DNA of 64,000 nt from positions 34,250,751 to 34,314,750 of the forward strand of contig OY855903.1 in the NCBI GenBank assembly GCA_963693305.1. The letters run 5' to 3'. The DNA is from Meandrina meandrites (taxonomy: Eukaryota; Cnidaria; Anthozoa; Scleractinia; Meandrinidae). Under the pieces are notes generated by a model that made no database searches, was not told where the DNA came from, and was given only the letters and a program-made list of their open reading frames with translations. Each line of letters opens with the position of its first letter. Position 1 is the stretch's first letter. Below, piece after piece: positions 9,961 through 22,450 of this stretch. The position numbers and the translations under genes were made by a program.

Positions 9961-12141
9961 GGTGTAACCTGTGCACAACCGAGAAGTGTGTCATTATAGA
10001 GAAACCAAATTTGGCAACGCTTAATACGCGGAATGAACTGGTGTCAACATGTAGAAACCAATGGAAGTTCATTTCAAAGTACAACTTAGTATAGTTTAGT
10101 TTTATCAACCCCCATGCAAGTTTGTTTAGAATAATTTCAATGCAAAGTGATCAAGCATGTGCATTTGTAACAGTTTTATGTCACATAGCATAAGATTGAT
10201 GTGTAACATAGTTGACGAAACTTTAGTGCTGGATATTAACTGATGAGTGGGCCAACTAATGTCTGCCTACAAAACAGATCCACCTTAAGATCCATGTACT
10301 CATGTTTTGAATAGATCATCAACCAAGCTTGGGGTGTAGTTTCTTAATAAACTCGTTGAAGTCCCATTTTTTCGAACTCAGTTTAATAATGTATAGATTT
10401 AGGCAGGCCTAAAAGCGGAGCTCCCTTTTTATTCATTTTATTACTAATTAAGTAGCCAAACTATATTTCTAAGCTTATACAGTGGCCCATACAGGTTCAA
10501 AATGAATTTTAATCGCTCATTGTTAAAAACCTCTCATGGTTTTGTTGACAAAAGTGACGTCAATATATTTCGTGGTCCTGTCTGAATTTTCTTTCCTGTG
10601 ACAGCCTGTTACTGAGAGGTTCTAAAATTGAAATTGACGAGTGCATTTTATTGGGTTCCTCACGTACGCACGTCGGCGCAAAACAAATCTTAGTTAAACT
10701 TTTTATAACGTTTTCTGTGCACTACTATAATACACCTCCAAGACTTCTATGAGTTTTTCAATGTAAAAAGAATCTTGACCTTGTTTTGATTTACTACAGG
10801 CAAGAAAATCAACTCAAGGCAAAAACAAAATACAGAAAAACAAAGTGAACAAAGTAAACAAAATGAACTCACGCCATGGCAAAAAAATCTCGGTGGCAGA
10901 ACAAACTCTGAAAATTGATGGTGCCTGTTATGTAAGTCATTTTAAAGCGGTTTTTGTGTAAGGATTGTGGCAGTTTGTGATTTGGGAAGTAGTGCACACT
11001 AACTCACAATGAGCTTACAATGTTGTTTTGACTGTTTGAACCATCTTCTTTTCGTTGCGGTTTAGTGGAATTCTGTTTTATCGTACGCGTTGCTATTAAG
11101 TACCTAAGAGAACTTTATGTAGAGAACTGAATGAATTTTCTTCGTTTCTGGTAAGTATAAATATGCGGTAGGTAAAGTCTGAACTCACTCTGCCAAGCAC
11201 AGATAACTCGCAATGAAACCGGCAAAATATTCGTTTCTGCAAGTAAGGCATTTCAACACACTCACTGATGAGCAGGGCAAGAGAAACAAAACAAATGCAA
11301 GCGAGCCGAAATTGTGAAACTAAATATTTGTTTTCAAAATCCATTAGTGAACATCACAGGTAACTCCAATCCACTAACTAAAACAGAAAATAGTTAGTCT
11401 AATGTACAAACACTGAGGTTTGATAAATATTTACGGGAAGATCTTAAAAGCGACACAACTTCAAATTTGTTCATAAATGAAGTAAATTCTCTCAATATAA
11501 AATTAGGCTTATGCTTAGTGCATACATTTACGTTTGTTACCTCATTATTGAAGAAGGCTTGTATATTCTGCAGGGCAAAGCTTTCAAACCAGCAAAATAA
11601 TATCGGAGACGAACACGGCAATTTCGTTGTTTTCTCCAATACTACCGACATATACATTATATGAATTAACAACGAAGATCAATTTCTCTCTTTCCATCGG
11701 TGTAGTCTTTAACAGTCTTTTATCCTTCACTTCAGTAAACTTGATTGGCTTTGAGTTTACTTTTATTTGAGCTCAATTCAGTGATTTTCACCCTTGCTCA
11801 GCCGCATGTCGAACCCTGGTCATCGCTCTTTTGACTTGTAGTCCGATATATCATGTTCAAGTCTGCAATTACTTCGGAAGGTTGTACTAACTGATTTGGA
11901 ATAAGTTTCCATGATGTAGATGGGTAAATAGAGCGAGAAATATCCACGAAGACTGATCTATGTTCTTCAGCAGCTTTCTTCGCGCGTTTCATTCAGCTTT
12001 AAACGTGAACAGCATGCCAAAGATTTTGCCGCTAGCCATGATGACCATGAAAACTCAAACGCATGGTTTTCTCAATTTCTATCCTCACACGGTAGGTATG
12101 GGGCTCTGCTCTGCAGCCCTTCGGGCTGCTGGAGAGCTCCG
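9961..12141. other. No gene recognised
   Basis: AT-rich sequence with scattered short frames and no domain. A perfect short hairpin GCAGCCCTTCGGGCTGC lies near 12113-12129, perhaps the tip of a small inverted-repeat element. Confidence 0.4.
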
Positions 12142-12366
12142 CTATAAGAAATATTTGGTGAAGGGTAGACAATATTTGAATCTAGAGAGTATTTTGTCAT
12201 TTTCATTATGTAACATTCCAAAAAGTCTCTGGACTATTGTTGGTGAATATTTCAAGCTGTTTGTGTTATTAAACCAGGAAATAACTTTATCAAAGAAGGA
12301 CTTAGACTCTTCCCACTCAACAAAGGAATGCAGAATGGAGTCTGATTCACTACAATATAAACACAT
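12142..12366 (-). pseudogene. LINE reverse-transcriptase C-terminal fragment
   Basis: 74-residue frame starting CLYCSESDSILHSFVEWEESKSFF. The pattern C..C....S..H.F..C/W...K.FF matches the zinc-binding segment downstream of the RT domain in non-LTR retrotransposons. The region upstream on the minus strand is closed by stops, so only this tail remains. Confidence 0.5.
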
Positions 12367-13207
12367 TAATTATCTGTTTCAATTACATAAACATAAAACT
12401 CTTTCTTACTGACTATTATTGTTGGTTGTCTTCAAACATGGTAAGGTCTTTTCGGTTAGTGAAGTTTTGCAGAAAGATTTTGAACTTTTACTGGAAAATT
12501 CAGTTCCTGAGAAGACTAGACAGGCAACAAAGTATCGAATGAAAATTTTTAACTGTAAGAAGCTTAAGGTCATTCCCCTGTATTGCACTGCGCAACTCTA
12601 CTGCGCATTCTAATTGAAAACATTGCCTCTTGTAAACAAGGTCAAATCATGCAATCTTTGCAAGGTGGCGGCCTTTTGCGATGGGCACGTAAGAGATAAA
12701 TAGGCTGTCTTTGGCGTGAAAAAGAACACGAACAGCAGAATTTCAGATACATTGTAAACAAAGATTTGAAGTGAGTGGAGACGTTGAGAGCGGTAATGAC
12801 CGTAGAAGTGGTTTTGAGCTGTCAGGAAGATGTGTTGTTCAGTTAGATTTGTTGGCGAAAGAACTAGATGAAGGTTGCAAAGCCTCCAGTAAATTGTTTT
12901 CATGAAACAGTTGCTGGGTTTGGAAGCCTCCTGTACTTAACTTGTTCAAACGGTGAATGTGGAGAAATAAACGTGTGTACAACCAACAAGACTAATCGAA
13001 CTGGAGGTGTTCAGTGAGGGAGGCCCATATTTGATGTCAACACAAAACTTGCAGCAGGTATGTAGGCTCAGTTTTTATTTTGTAATTCATTCAAAACCAC
13101 TTCACTGAATTCTGATGGCTCAAAATTAGACTACCTGAACGCCAACCTGAAGAGTAAATTAATGTTGGCCGAACAATCAGAAAATGTCATTTTAATTTTT
13201 TTTTATG

Positions 13208-13315
13208 TGTTTCAATATGCCTGTGATTCTACAGATTATTAACTAGGATGGAGTTATGCACTACTCTTGTGTGGAATGTGTGCTTGATATGTATTGAATA
13301 AATGAGCTTGAAGCA
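13208..13315 (+). repeat. 5' LTR of gypsy element 2
   Basis: 108-bp copy paired with 16632-16736; contains gtattgaataaatgagcttg near its end, which may include a polyadenylation signal (AATAAA). Followed immediately by TGGTGGCAGCG, a leucine-tRNA-like primer site. Confidence 0.85.
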
Positions 13316-13493
13316 TGGTGGCAGCGAAATAGGACAACAAATCCTTTGCCTACAAGAATTTCCAGAGTCACATTCACTACAGCTGAAATAAGCTTATACT
13401 GAATAGCATGTCCAACTAAGAAACCGGAGCACAAGCTTCACAAAGTTCACGAGCAGCACAAGGATCGATTGTGCAACACCCATCCTTCGGCGC

Positions 13494-13915
13494 GATGGCC
13501 GGAATAATGCCTCCTGGAAGATTGGATACGACGGCAAACATCGCGGACAATTGGAAGGTATGGAAGCTAATGTGGACCAACTACATGGTTATTGCTTAAC
13601 TTGACTCGCAATCATCCGAGTACAAAGTCACATTATTCCTCCATTGTATTGGCGTCAACGCATTAAAGATCTTCAATGGATTTCAGTTCGATCGTTCTGA
13701 AGATAAAAATGATATGGCCAAGATTATTGAAAAATTCGACCAGTTCACAACTGGAGAGCTGAATGAAACCTTCGAAAGATGCACTTTCAATTCAAGAAAT
13801 GAAGAAAACAAATCGATCGATGCTTATGTCACTGCCCTCCGCATGCTCACCAAGACATGTAATTTCTGCGATTGCATGCACGACTACAAGAACGGAAACT
13901 CACTCTGAAGATGTG
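13494..13915 (+). pseudogene. Gypsy element 2 gag remnant
   Basis: From ATG at 13494 the translation shows a gag-like start (NWKVWKLMWTNYM), an in-frame TGA, then FLHCIGVNALKIF and a helical segment ending CNFCDC. It runs directly into RT sequence, so the rest of gag, the zinc knuckle, the protease and the start of RT have been deleted. Confidence 0.65.
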
Positions 13916-16470
13916 TATCTAGACTGAAGCAAGAACTAGATCGACTACAGCAACTAGAGGTCATTGGTCCAATCGATGAACCCACTCCTTGGGTCAGTAG
14001 CCTAGCTGTTGTCGTGAAGAAATCCGGAGCACTATGAATCTGCATAGATCCAAGAGCATTAAACACCCCACTAAAGAGAGAAAGATACCAACTACCGGTG
14101 CTGGAGGACACACTCCCAGAACTGTCGAGAGCAAGAGTGTTTACCACTGTAGATCTGAAGTCCGGCTACTGGCACTACGTCCTAGCACCTGAGTCCAGTG
14201 TCCTTACTACCTTCGCTACTCCTAAAGGAAGGTACAGGTGGCGTCGTTTGCCATTTGGATTATTTGCCTCATCTGACATTTTCCAGAATCACCTTAATCA
14301 GGCACTGGAAAACCTGCCTGGAGTCCTGTGCATTGCAGACGACATTCTTATCTATGGGAGTGGAGATACCGATGAATTAGCCACTGCAGATCATGATAGA
14401 AATCTCCAAAACCTCCTACAACAATGCCTGGACCGCAGCATCATCTTCAGCCCTGAGAAGATGAAGCTGCGACGGGAAGCAGTTCCCTTCATGGGTCACC
14501 TCCTGACAAGCACAGGCCTGAAGCCTGATCCTTCCAAGGTGGAGGCCATCACCAATAGGCCCAAACCCCAAGACATTGAGGGTGTCCACCTTCTCAATGG
14601 ATTTATCAATTATCTGGCCAAGCTCCTCCCTAAGCTCTCAGAGATAATGGAGCATATTCGTCGCCTGACATGGAAGGATACACCATGGGAGCGGTCTACG
14701 GAACAATACAAAGCATTTTAAACTGTGCAGAAGCTGGTAACAGAAGCTACCGTTCTGTCTTATTACGACTCTTCCAAAGAACTCACCATCCAGTGTGACG
14801 CCAGCTAGAGTAGCCTTGGAGGAGCTCTACGATAGAACGGAAGACCAATAGAGTATGCAAGCTGTGCCCCGACGGAAACTGAAACCTGTTACGCTGAAAT
14901 TGAAAAAGAGATGCTGGCAATTGTCTTCTCTCTTGAGTGTTTCAATCAATATACATTTGGTCGCCATGTGAACGTTGAAAGTGATCACAAGTCACTGGAG
15001 ACGATATTACAGAAGCCACTCGTCCGAGCACCTCGATGATTGCAATCCATGATTATGAAGCTACAAAAGTATGACTTCACCATACATTATGAACGGGGCA
15101 CAAACATGCATCTTGCCGATATGTTGTCATGAGCCTACCCATTCCAAGGCAAAGAAGAAGATGACATCAAGTCTGTGAATATGGTCCAGTACTTACCAAT
15201 ATCTGACAAACGCCTCAACGAAATCAGAGTGGAAACTCGGAGAGACCAGTCACTGTGAAGCCTGTCCGAAACCATCCACTGACACACTCTTACTTCAGCA
15301 TGCGAGACGAGCTCGCCGTCCAAGAACCTTCGCGCAGCAATGAAGGCAAAGATCCACTCCTCTCATCTTGGCATAGAAGCGTGCCTGAGGTGAGCACGCG
15401 AATGTCGTTACTGGCCAGCCATGTCTGCAGAAATCAAGGAATATATCTCAGCATGCCAAATATGCAGAGAACTTGATACAACCTCACAAGCCAAGGAGAC
15501 CCTGATGTCCCACGAGGTTCCATCTCACCCTTGGGAGAAGATTGTAGCAGACTTCTTCACTCTTGATGATAAAGATTACTTAGTCACCATTGATTACGAG
15601 AGTAACTTCTGGGAGAGAGACAGGCTACCAAACACCAGAGCGGTTACCACTATTCTCAAGCTGAAGAGTCATTTTCCTCGGTATGGAATCCCAGACCAAG
15701 TAGTCAGTGACAATGGCCCACAGTTCAGCTCCAAGGAGTTTGCTGATTTTGCAAAAACATGGGACTTTGAACATCTGACTAGCAGTCCAGGTCATAGCAA
15801 GCCTAATGGCAAAGCATAATCAGGAGTGAAAACAACCAAGTGTATCTTGAGGAAGTCGATAAAAGCTGGAACATACCCAAACCTCACCATTCTTGATTAC
15901 AGGAATATGCCTAATCAAGGAATGACAAGCAGCCCTGCACAATGGTTGATGAGCAGAAGGACAAAAACATTTCTTCCCACGACCCAAAGTCTGCACCTGC
16001 CAAAGAACATCGACCTGGAAAATCAGAAGTGGGAGCTGCGACAACGCCAAAAGGTCCAGGCCAAGTACTATAATAGGACCTACTCAGCCTCGCAGAGGGT
16101 AATGTCGTCAGAATGAAGCCCTTCAAACTTGGTGAGAAGTCTTGTCCCAAGGCCAAAGTGACAGCAAGGCTGGACGAGGGATCCTACACCGTTGAAACTG
16201 AAGATGGAGCGGTCTACCGTAGAAACCGACACCTCTGAACCTCTGAAGGCACACCTCTGAACCGCCAACCCAGCCAATAATCCAAGAGCAACCTAAAGAT
16301 GCGAGCAAGACTCCCAGCGCAAGCACAAGCAAAGAACCCATGGAGAGAATCCTAAGCAGTGCAGTCCCTCAATAGTCACCTGTGCCTCCAGTGACCAACA
16401 CAACCAAAGCAAACCAGAGGCCACAGCGCATCAGAAGGAGCCCAGAATACCTTAAGGAATATGTCTGTCA
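13916..16470 (+). pseudogene. Gypsy element 2 pol remnant (RT, RNase H, integrase)
   Basis: RT is clear from about 13925: GPIDEPTPWVSSLAVVVKK, then FTTVDLKSGYWH and the catalytic box CIADDILIYG (14098-14721). RNase H follows (TIQCDAS, then LAIVFSLECF and VESDHKSLE), interrupted by several stops. The integrase has CQICREL, the core PWEKIVADFF and VVSDNGPQFSS (15421-15819), then a C-terminal tail to about 16.47 kb. More than ten in-frame stops are present; at least one (CGATGA at ~15.04 kb) fits CpG decay of an arginine codon. Confidence 0.85.
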
Positions 16471-16631
16471 TAAGTTGACCAATGTTTACTTAGCCCTTTT
16501 GTTACCGTTCTTATAGTGATAATGATTCAAGATTCTACTAATCAAACATGCTGATTCTACGATTGAAATAACTTTGATACTTTTCGTTGACTCGGAAATT
16601 CAAGTGACTATGACATATTCAAAAGGGAGGA

Positions 16632-16736
16632 TGTTATGATATGCATGTGATTCTATAGATTAACTAGGATTGAGTTACACACTGCTCTTGTGTGGAATGT
16701 ATGCTTGATATGTATTGAATAAATGAGCTTGAAACA
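16632..16736 (+). repeat. 3' LTR of gypsy element 2
   Basis: 105-bp partner of the 5' LTR with several substitutions and small indels; preceded by the polypurine tract at 16621-16631. Confidence 0.85.
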
Positions 16737-17182
16737 TCATGAGGCACAAGTGAATACACGCCTATGATAGTGAGCATTTTTAGTAATATCAACTGTCATA
16801 TAAGCTAGGAAACTTAGCCTTCTTTTCGAAGAAATAAGTATACAAAAAATTTTGTCCATTCGAAAGTAAAATTAAATAGATAGGTTTATTTCTTTAAAGG
16901 AATGTTACATGCTGGTATTGGCCCTACCCACATGAATGCTTTGTTGACGTCAATTAACTTGCCTCCTGTGGGACAAAATACTTTGAAAGCGAGAGAGAAA
17001 TAGGTCCAGCGATAGAAGCAGTAGCCAAAAAGTCTCATGAAGAGGCCTTGAAAGCTGAAAAGAGTTGTTGGTTGAGTAAAGAAAACAGTGGTACAGAGAC
17101 ATTCACCATTGGAGCATCGTACAATATGGGCTGGCAGAAGGAGGGAAAGGGCCACAATAGCCTTATAGGTGATTTTTAATAC

Positions 17183-18007
17183 ATCCATTGTTGTAGTCTA
17201 GAGGATTTGCCCTGACCTTAGCTAAACAAGTATTTGCATGTGATCCTCATTGATCTAAAACTCCCTGTGAAATAAACTAAGAAATCAGTGAATCTTTTTT
17301 TTTCGGATGCATGATTGTGCAGCTGTTGTGTTCTTTGCATTCTTACTTATAATAGAAATGTTTTCTATTCAGCTGAGCAAAGCGAAAGAGAATAGAATTT
17401 AATGGTAACATTCCTGAGAAGGCATACTGTGAATGTCCTGTGGGTAAGTGGCCTCTGCTGTCATGCTACACTAGTTCTCCTACAGCTAAAACATTTTGCA
17501 TGTTATAATAAGTTGTTACTGGCCATAGCGTGTACACAGAAACTCCAGACTTGGCAACACCCAAACACAGGAAAGAAGGACAGTGCACACTCAGCCAGAA
17601 AGTCTGTAATGCTAAAGAGGAAGGAAAAGAAACCGCAGATGCTCCATGGGGATGGCTCAAATATAGACAAAAGTGACTAGTTGTCAAGAGATACCTCTAA
17701 AATCAGCTCCACAGTAGAAGATAGACTAAACGAAACAAATGTTCACATTTTAAACCATTTTTTGAAGACTTTAGCCAAACACAAAATTCAATCTGGATTG
17801 TATCTTCATCTTTCTTTCCAAAATGCTTTCTTGTGTAGGCTAATACCTCATGAACATAACTATGCCAAACAGCCTATGATCTATGATCACACCATGCCAT
17901 CCTTGCTCCATAATTTGCTGACAAGACTGAAGATGTCTGCCACTCAGTACTGGATCCAACCAAGGGTTAAGAAAATGTCTTTGCACCAAGCACCACAGGA
18001 AAAAATG
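17183..18007. other. Possible further Mutator-like gene remains; otherwise unassigned
   Basis: A GT donor follows the exon ending at 17182, but no next exon could be aligned. The frames at 17402-17680 and 17681-18232 lack a recognisable domain. Confidence 0.3.
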
Positions 18008-18490
18008 CTGAGTTCCCAAATGGGGAATTTTAATCAAATTCCCAAGTTGCTAACCCAACTATGGGAATTAAGTACCCTAATTTGGAAAATCATTGGAGTT
18101 TCATTGGGATTTCATTGGGAAATTAGAATATATTTTCCATGTTGGGAAATCAATTTTATACCTTGGGAATGCTTTTCCCAATATTGGAAAACACTGTGGG
18201 AAATCGTTGGGACATGTTTGGGATTTTTCTAGAAGTCTTTTCACTATTTTGACCTTGGGAAATCAATGTAATATGTTGGGAACGTTTTTCCCAATGTTGG
18301 AAAATATTGTGGGAAATTGCTGGGACTTCTTTGGGATATTTTCACGAGAACAAATTCTGGTTTCAAGTTGGGAAACTAATTTTAGTTTTTGGGATTTTTT
18401 ATCCCAATATTGGAAAATATTGTGGAAATCATTGGGAGTTGATTGGGATTTTCAGAGAAATCAATACTGTAACAGTTTTCTTGTTGGAAA
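18008..18490. repeat. TTGGGAA/TTCCCAA motif cluster
   Basis: At least a dozen copies of TTGGGAA, ATTGGGA or TTCCCAA occur in both orientations over ~480 bp, with a partly periodic layout (tcccaatattggaaaatattgtggga recurs in variants, broken here for length). It lies just beyond the 3' end of the EnSpm-like transposase, where CACTA elements usually carry subterminal transposase-binding repeats. That role is inferred. Confidence 0.6.
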
Positions 18491-18544
18491 ATATTCAATA
18501 CCACGCTAACCGTTTTTCAACGTTTTTGACCTTGGTATGCTTCT

Positions 18545-21239
18545 TTAATCCTCCTTGTATATACTTCTGCCAGACCACCAGGTTCCTGAAGAGATACCAA
18601 TGATGCTCTTAAAGTGAACTTGCTGACATCGTGTCCCCTCTGGAACCCAGCAACCCGACTGTCTACCCCAGCGAGGGTGAGGAACATAGAAATGTACTTG
18701 AACGACATTGTTTCTTTGCTGAACAGTGAGAGCTAATGCTCTCCAAGGCTCTGGGTCATCTCCCTTCACCAGAAGCATATCCCCAACTTCTGGGTAGCTA
18801 GGAACGATAACATTGGTGATTGGGAAGTGTGGTCTCTGATAATCAATGCAAACATAAAAGCTAGGATCGGTAAGATTATCAGGTTCTGGATAAAGCATAA
18901 CCTTCCGCTGAATGCAAGATGAAGGTATTGTAATTTCAACACCAGCTGGCCTCAGTAAGGCATGCTTGCCCCATTGGTGAATTACTGCATCAGAGCCATG
19001 CATTACAGGTTCTAAACAGTCCCCAGTGGCAAAAAGATGATACTCCTCATTTACTTTTATCCTGACGAGTTTAGTCAAGGTTAACAGTTTTTCCTGACCA
19101 TTGGACGGCAATGTATACACAACGTGTTCACCTAGTCTGTACAACACTCCACCAACTCTGTCTGGATTGGTAAAAAATATACTTCTACATTCTTCAGCCA
19201 AATCGTTGTTGCTACCGTGATTTGCCCCAAAGCAAGCTGTCAAGTGTGTACATATTGAGTTCATTTGACTAGCATCAGAAAGATGAATAGGCTTCAGCCT
19301 TCCAACCAGAACACCACAAGTTGCAGTCAAATGACTTGCTTCAGTTGTGAAATGTTGTAAATCACTTTCCATTGTAGGAAGAGACTGATAATGCCTCCCC
19401 TCTGGATATATAGCTAATGTCTTTCTCAAAGTAGCCTTCTTGAGATTTTAAAGAAGAGCGCACTTTCAAGACTTCTCTGCGTAATTCTGTTCTTGCAAAA
19501 GTAATTTCAATATTTTTGTGGTTGCTAGAAATTGCGATATAGCGTTTAACTGCACGTTCAAAATTATAACACCAGTAATTGTCCGGGGAACCAAAACTCA
19601 ACACATCTTCATGGATGTGAGTAATGTTATGATTAACCACATGACAAGTGTTCAATCCCTGGCTTTCCTAAACCAAAATATTATACCTCAAGACAATGTT
19701 TTGAAAAATTGCTGCATAGTCAACAGTCCATCCATTTCTACCTTGGCAGTACAAAAACTCTACTATGCGTGCTAAGCATTCCCAAGCCTCGTAATGCTCA
19801 TTAGGCAAAAGCCCTCCCAGCAATACTTCTGACACGGGATATGCAAATTTCTGGAATTCCTTGGCTTTCCAAAATCCCATCCTGGAAAACTTACTTGGAT
19901 ATCGCGATGAGAGAAATTCTGCAGTCCAGGGTACATGTGAAAGTCTCTCTTGCACTGTGCTTCTATCCAAAAGGTCATTGTCAAGAAGGTAAGACAAATG
20001 TTTTTTAACAACACCTAAAGCTACTGTGTGCATCACATCAAAAACACAATGTCGCCGGTAGTCAAACCCATAAAGAACATTTAGTCGATGCAATATTGAC
20101 AAACCAGTAAAGCCTGCTGCTTTAGCCATTTCTTGTGCTACTGTTTTCCTTTCTTCATCTTCAATTGCTTGCAGTGTTTCAAGTTCATCATCAATGTTAC
20201 GCTTTGGCCAGGGGTATTTTGTCGATTTGCGGTATTCTCCATAATAATAGTGGTTGCTCATAGGTACTAAGGTGCTACCACATTTACAGGGCCGACATGG
20301 ATTTTTCCCACAAAATAATGCTTTGCATATTTCGCAAAGAGCAACATGATCTGCTGTGACCAACAAGATAAGATGCCTTAGTTTAGTAGGGCCAGATGGG
20401 AATTGTGGTAGTGAAAATGCATAATTATCCACCTCAATCCCATTTATAAAACCGTCCTCGATTTCTTCAATAAGGGGCAACAAAAAAGGATCAAGAGCTA
20501 CTGGCCTTTGTTCTGGCAGTAAATATGTTGGTACAAAACCAACAACAAAAATTTCAGATTGTTTCTGTGTTTCCTCTTTACACATGTTAGCAATCTGGAC
20601 TTCAAAAGCTCCAAAGCCATGATTATACTTTCCATCGAATGGCTGAAATCCATCCCAGTGAAGTATGTAGGCTACATTTCTTGGATCTCCCCTGGCCATT
20701 TCCATCTTGTGTGTAAACTCCTCCTTGCAGAAGGGGCAGGTTACTACCTTCTCACCCTCATTTCCATCCGAAGAAGACTCGATATTCTCGACTGATATGA
20801 CCCCTTTACAGCTATGACATTTTGCAGGCAATTTCCACTGTTCTTCTGCATTCCAAAACCACTGAAGCTCAGCAAAACAGTTTCCATCCCATATTTGTTT
20901 TTTCAATTCAAAACCCCACCCATCTTCACTTTCTCGTTCTATCCAGTGATCCTTTTGGAACCAGTGAGATAACATCTTCTTACAAAACACAGGGTCACTT
21001 GCCCACAGATTAAGTTTAGGGCCTAAACCAAGGTAGTAGAATGGAATACTACCATGTTTGCTGCAATGGGGACAAAGTTCATCTTCTGAAGACAAAAGAC
21101 TGAAATGACACCTGTGACTCTCATCAAGGCAAATAAGATATTTTTTAGCATCTCTGTATCCCACAGAATGTAGTAGCTTCTCTGCTTGCTTCCAACATGT
21201 AGGCCATAAATGATCAAATTCTCTATTGGGACCCATTAA
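18545..21239 (-). pseudogene. EnSpm/CACTA-like transposase, C-terminal part
   Basis: The 522-residue frame 19668-21236 matches the tnp2 layout of CACTA transposases: a WKQAEKLL opening, zinc motifs (CPHCSKHG; CHSCKG...CPFCKEEF), HWDGFQPFDG, a hydrophobic segment with DPFLLPLIEEI, LLVTADHVALC, the CEICKALFCG...CRPCKC cluster, and FDVMHTVALGVVKKHLSYLL. A TAG near 19.67 kb splits off a DUF4218-like piece (SFGSPDNYWCYNFERAVKRY, 19362-19655), and a frameshift at ~19.4 kb precedes a 294-residue tail (18545-19429). The N-terminus lies 39 kb away (60625-61114) because a TTAA-flanked insertion splits the gene at 21239. Confidence 0.78.
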
Positions 21240-22375
21240 GAACGGCTTGCTCTAAGGATCACCTAAACCTACACAGGATAGAAAAATTCGATTTTCTCAA
21301 ACTTTGCCAGGATAAAGGCTTTTACTAACAAGTTTCAAAAATGTAACTTTGAGGTTGTTTCGATTTTTATTTTTTTCACGAGGCGGCTTTTCGTATTTGG
21401 CCGCTCAAAGTGCCAAGATCGGCCCTAAAATTCCACTTTTTTCAAATGCGAGCAAGACAAAATAACATCCGCAGCAGCCAAGGCTGATACATATTATTAA
21501 AATATCATCTTTTAACAGTAGTTTAGCGCTGTCAGAACCGAAAGACATTTGAACCTAAATTTTTATCAAATTTTCAAAATTATACACTTCGAAGATGTTG
21601 TGTCATGTCAAAATTTAGGTCAAATTCGTGGGCCAAAAAATCAACCTGGTACATGGATTTATCCGTCAAAACTATTTTTCCGAGTAAAAGTATCACTTCA
21701 TCTTAGCTTTTATCGAAAAACCAGCTTGGGTAAATAAAACGGAAAAATTTGACAGCGACTTGAAAACATGACACTTGAGCTAATTACGTGACACTTTGAC
21801 CTTTCGTGCTGCGATCATTATCACAAATATTGATCCAGAAAAGTCCAACTTTGGCCCTAATCTTCCGTCAGGTAGTCTGTTAACTCCCAGATATCCGAGG
21901 AAAGTCGCTTATCATGTTTTAAAATCAACATAAATCTTCTGATGAACGGTTTAGGACATATTTATTTTGAATTGCTAAATTACATCTGGCGGTTTGGCGA
22001 GATCTGACAGCGCACGCGACAAAAATGTCAGTTTATATATCACCATCAAGAAAAATCTTTCGTTAAACTGGAATAATAGATAGCTTATTAAATAAGCGAA
22101 ACTATTTCTTACCTCAATCTAGCCTATCTTGATGAGAAATGGTAACATTGCTGCTGCCGTTACGGTGCACGAAATGTTCATAAACTGTCGACATCCGGGT
22201 GACCGCTGCCCTCTACTTCCTAGTATCAAATTTCTCAAAGAATGCCATAAACATGTTTGTGGCATTGCTTTGCGAAAATATTGTTTAGTTTGCCTTCTTT
22301 TAACATTAATATCGGACTTCATCTCACTTGAGATTAAGATTCGATAAGTAGCTGGAGAATAAAGCCTTATGCTAA
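21240..22375. repeat. Left inverted arm of the TTAA element
   Basis: Pairs with 59499-60624 along its whole length with moderate divergence. Shared landmarks include the block starting ggcttgctctaaggatcacc, the stretch around 21590-21650 and the block around 22180-22260. A second TTAA lies at 22379-22382, leaving open that the arm was once a separate MITE, but its two ends are not inverted copies of each other. Confidence 0.85.
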
Positions 22376-22450
22376 CAGTTAACGGCTTCATGTGGTTTTG
22401 GCCAACTTGTTGGAGGAGCGTGTGGATCCAGTGCCGACAATCCGGCAAAT

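Larger units (their letters stand above)
13208..16736 (+). mobile_element. Ty3/gypsy LTR retrotransposon 2, heavily decayed
   Basis: Short LTRs (13208-13315 and 16632-16736) beginning TGTT and ending CA flank gag and pol remnants. The 5-bp flanks ttatg and tcatg differ by one base and are a plausible old target-site duplication. A primer site TGGTGGCAGCG follows the 5' LTR directly, and a purine tract AAAAGGGAGGA precedes the 3' LTR. Many in-frame stops show this copy is far older than element 1. Confidence 0.88.
12756..17182 (+). pseudogene. Mutator-like transposase-domain gene fragment, intron invaded by gypsy element 2
   Basis: Exon A (about 12756-13057) encodes LDLLAKELDEGCKA, then after a one-base shift GSLLYLTCSNGECGEIN and RPIFDVNTKLAAG, ending at a GT donor (13058). 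Exon B (16900-17182) continues in phase with GMLHAGIGPTHMNALLTSIN and, after another frameshift, SYNMGWQKEGKGHNSLIG. This order matches the conserved N-terminal domain of Mutator-like transposases common in cnidarian and arthropod genomes (family recalled, not searched). An in-frame TGA and two frameshifts show decay. The intron is almost entirely filled by the retrotransposon at 13208-16736. Confidence 0.7.

Noticed and set aside
9762..10108. Frames rich in YVTYMWHIC
   Set aside because: They are translations of an ACATATATGTG-type tandem repeat.
12610..12903. 97-codon minus-strand frame
   Set aside because: It is antisense to the Mutator-like exon, which has recognisable motifs.
16886..17188. 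100-codon minus-strand frame with a hydrophobic start resembling a signal peptide
   Set aside because: It is antisense to the conserved second exon of the Mutator-like fragment.
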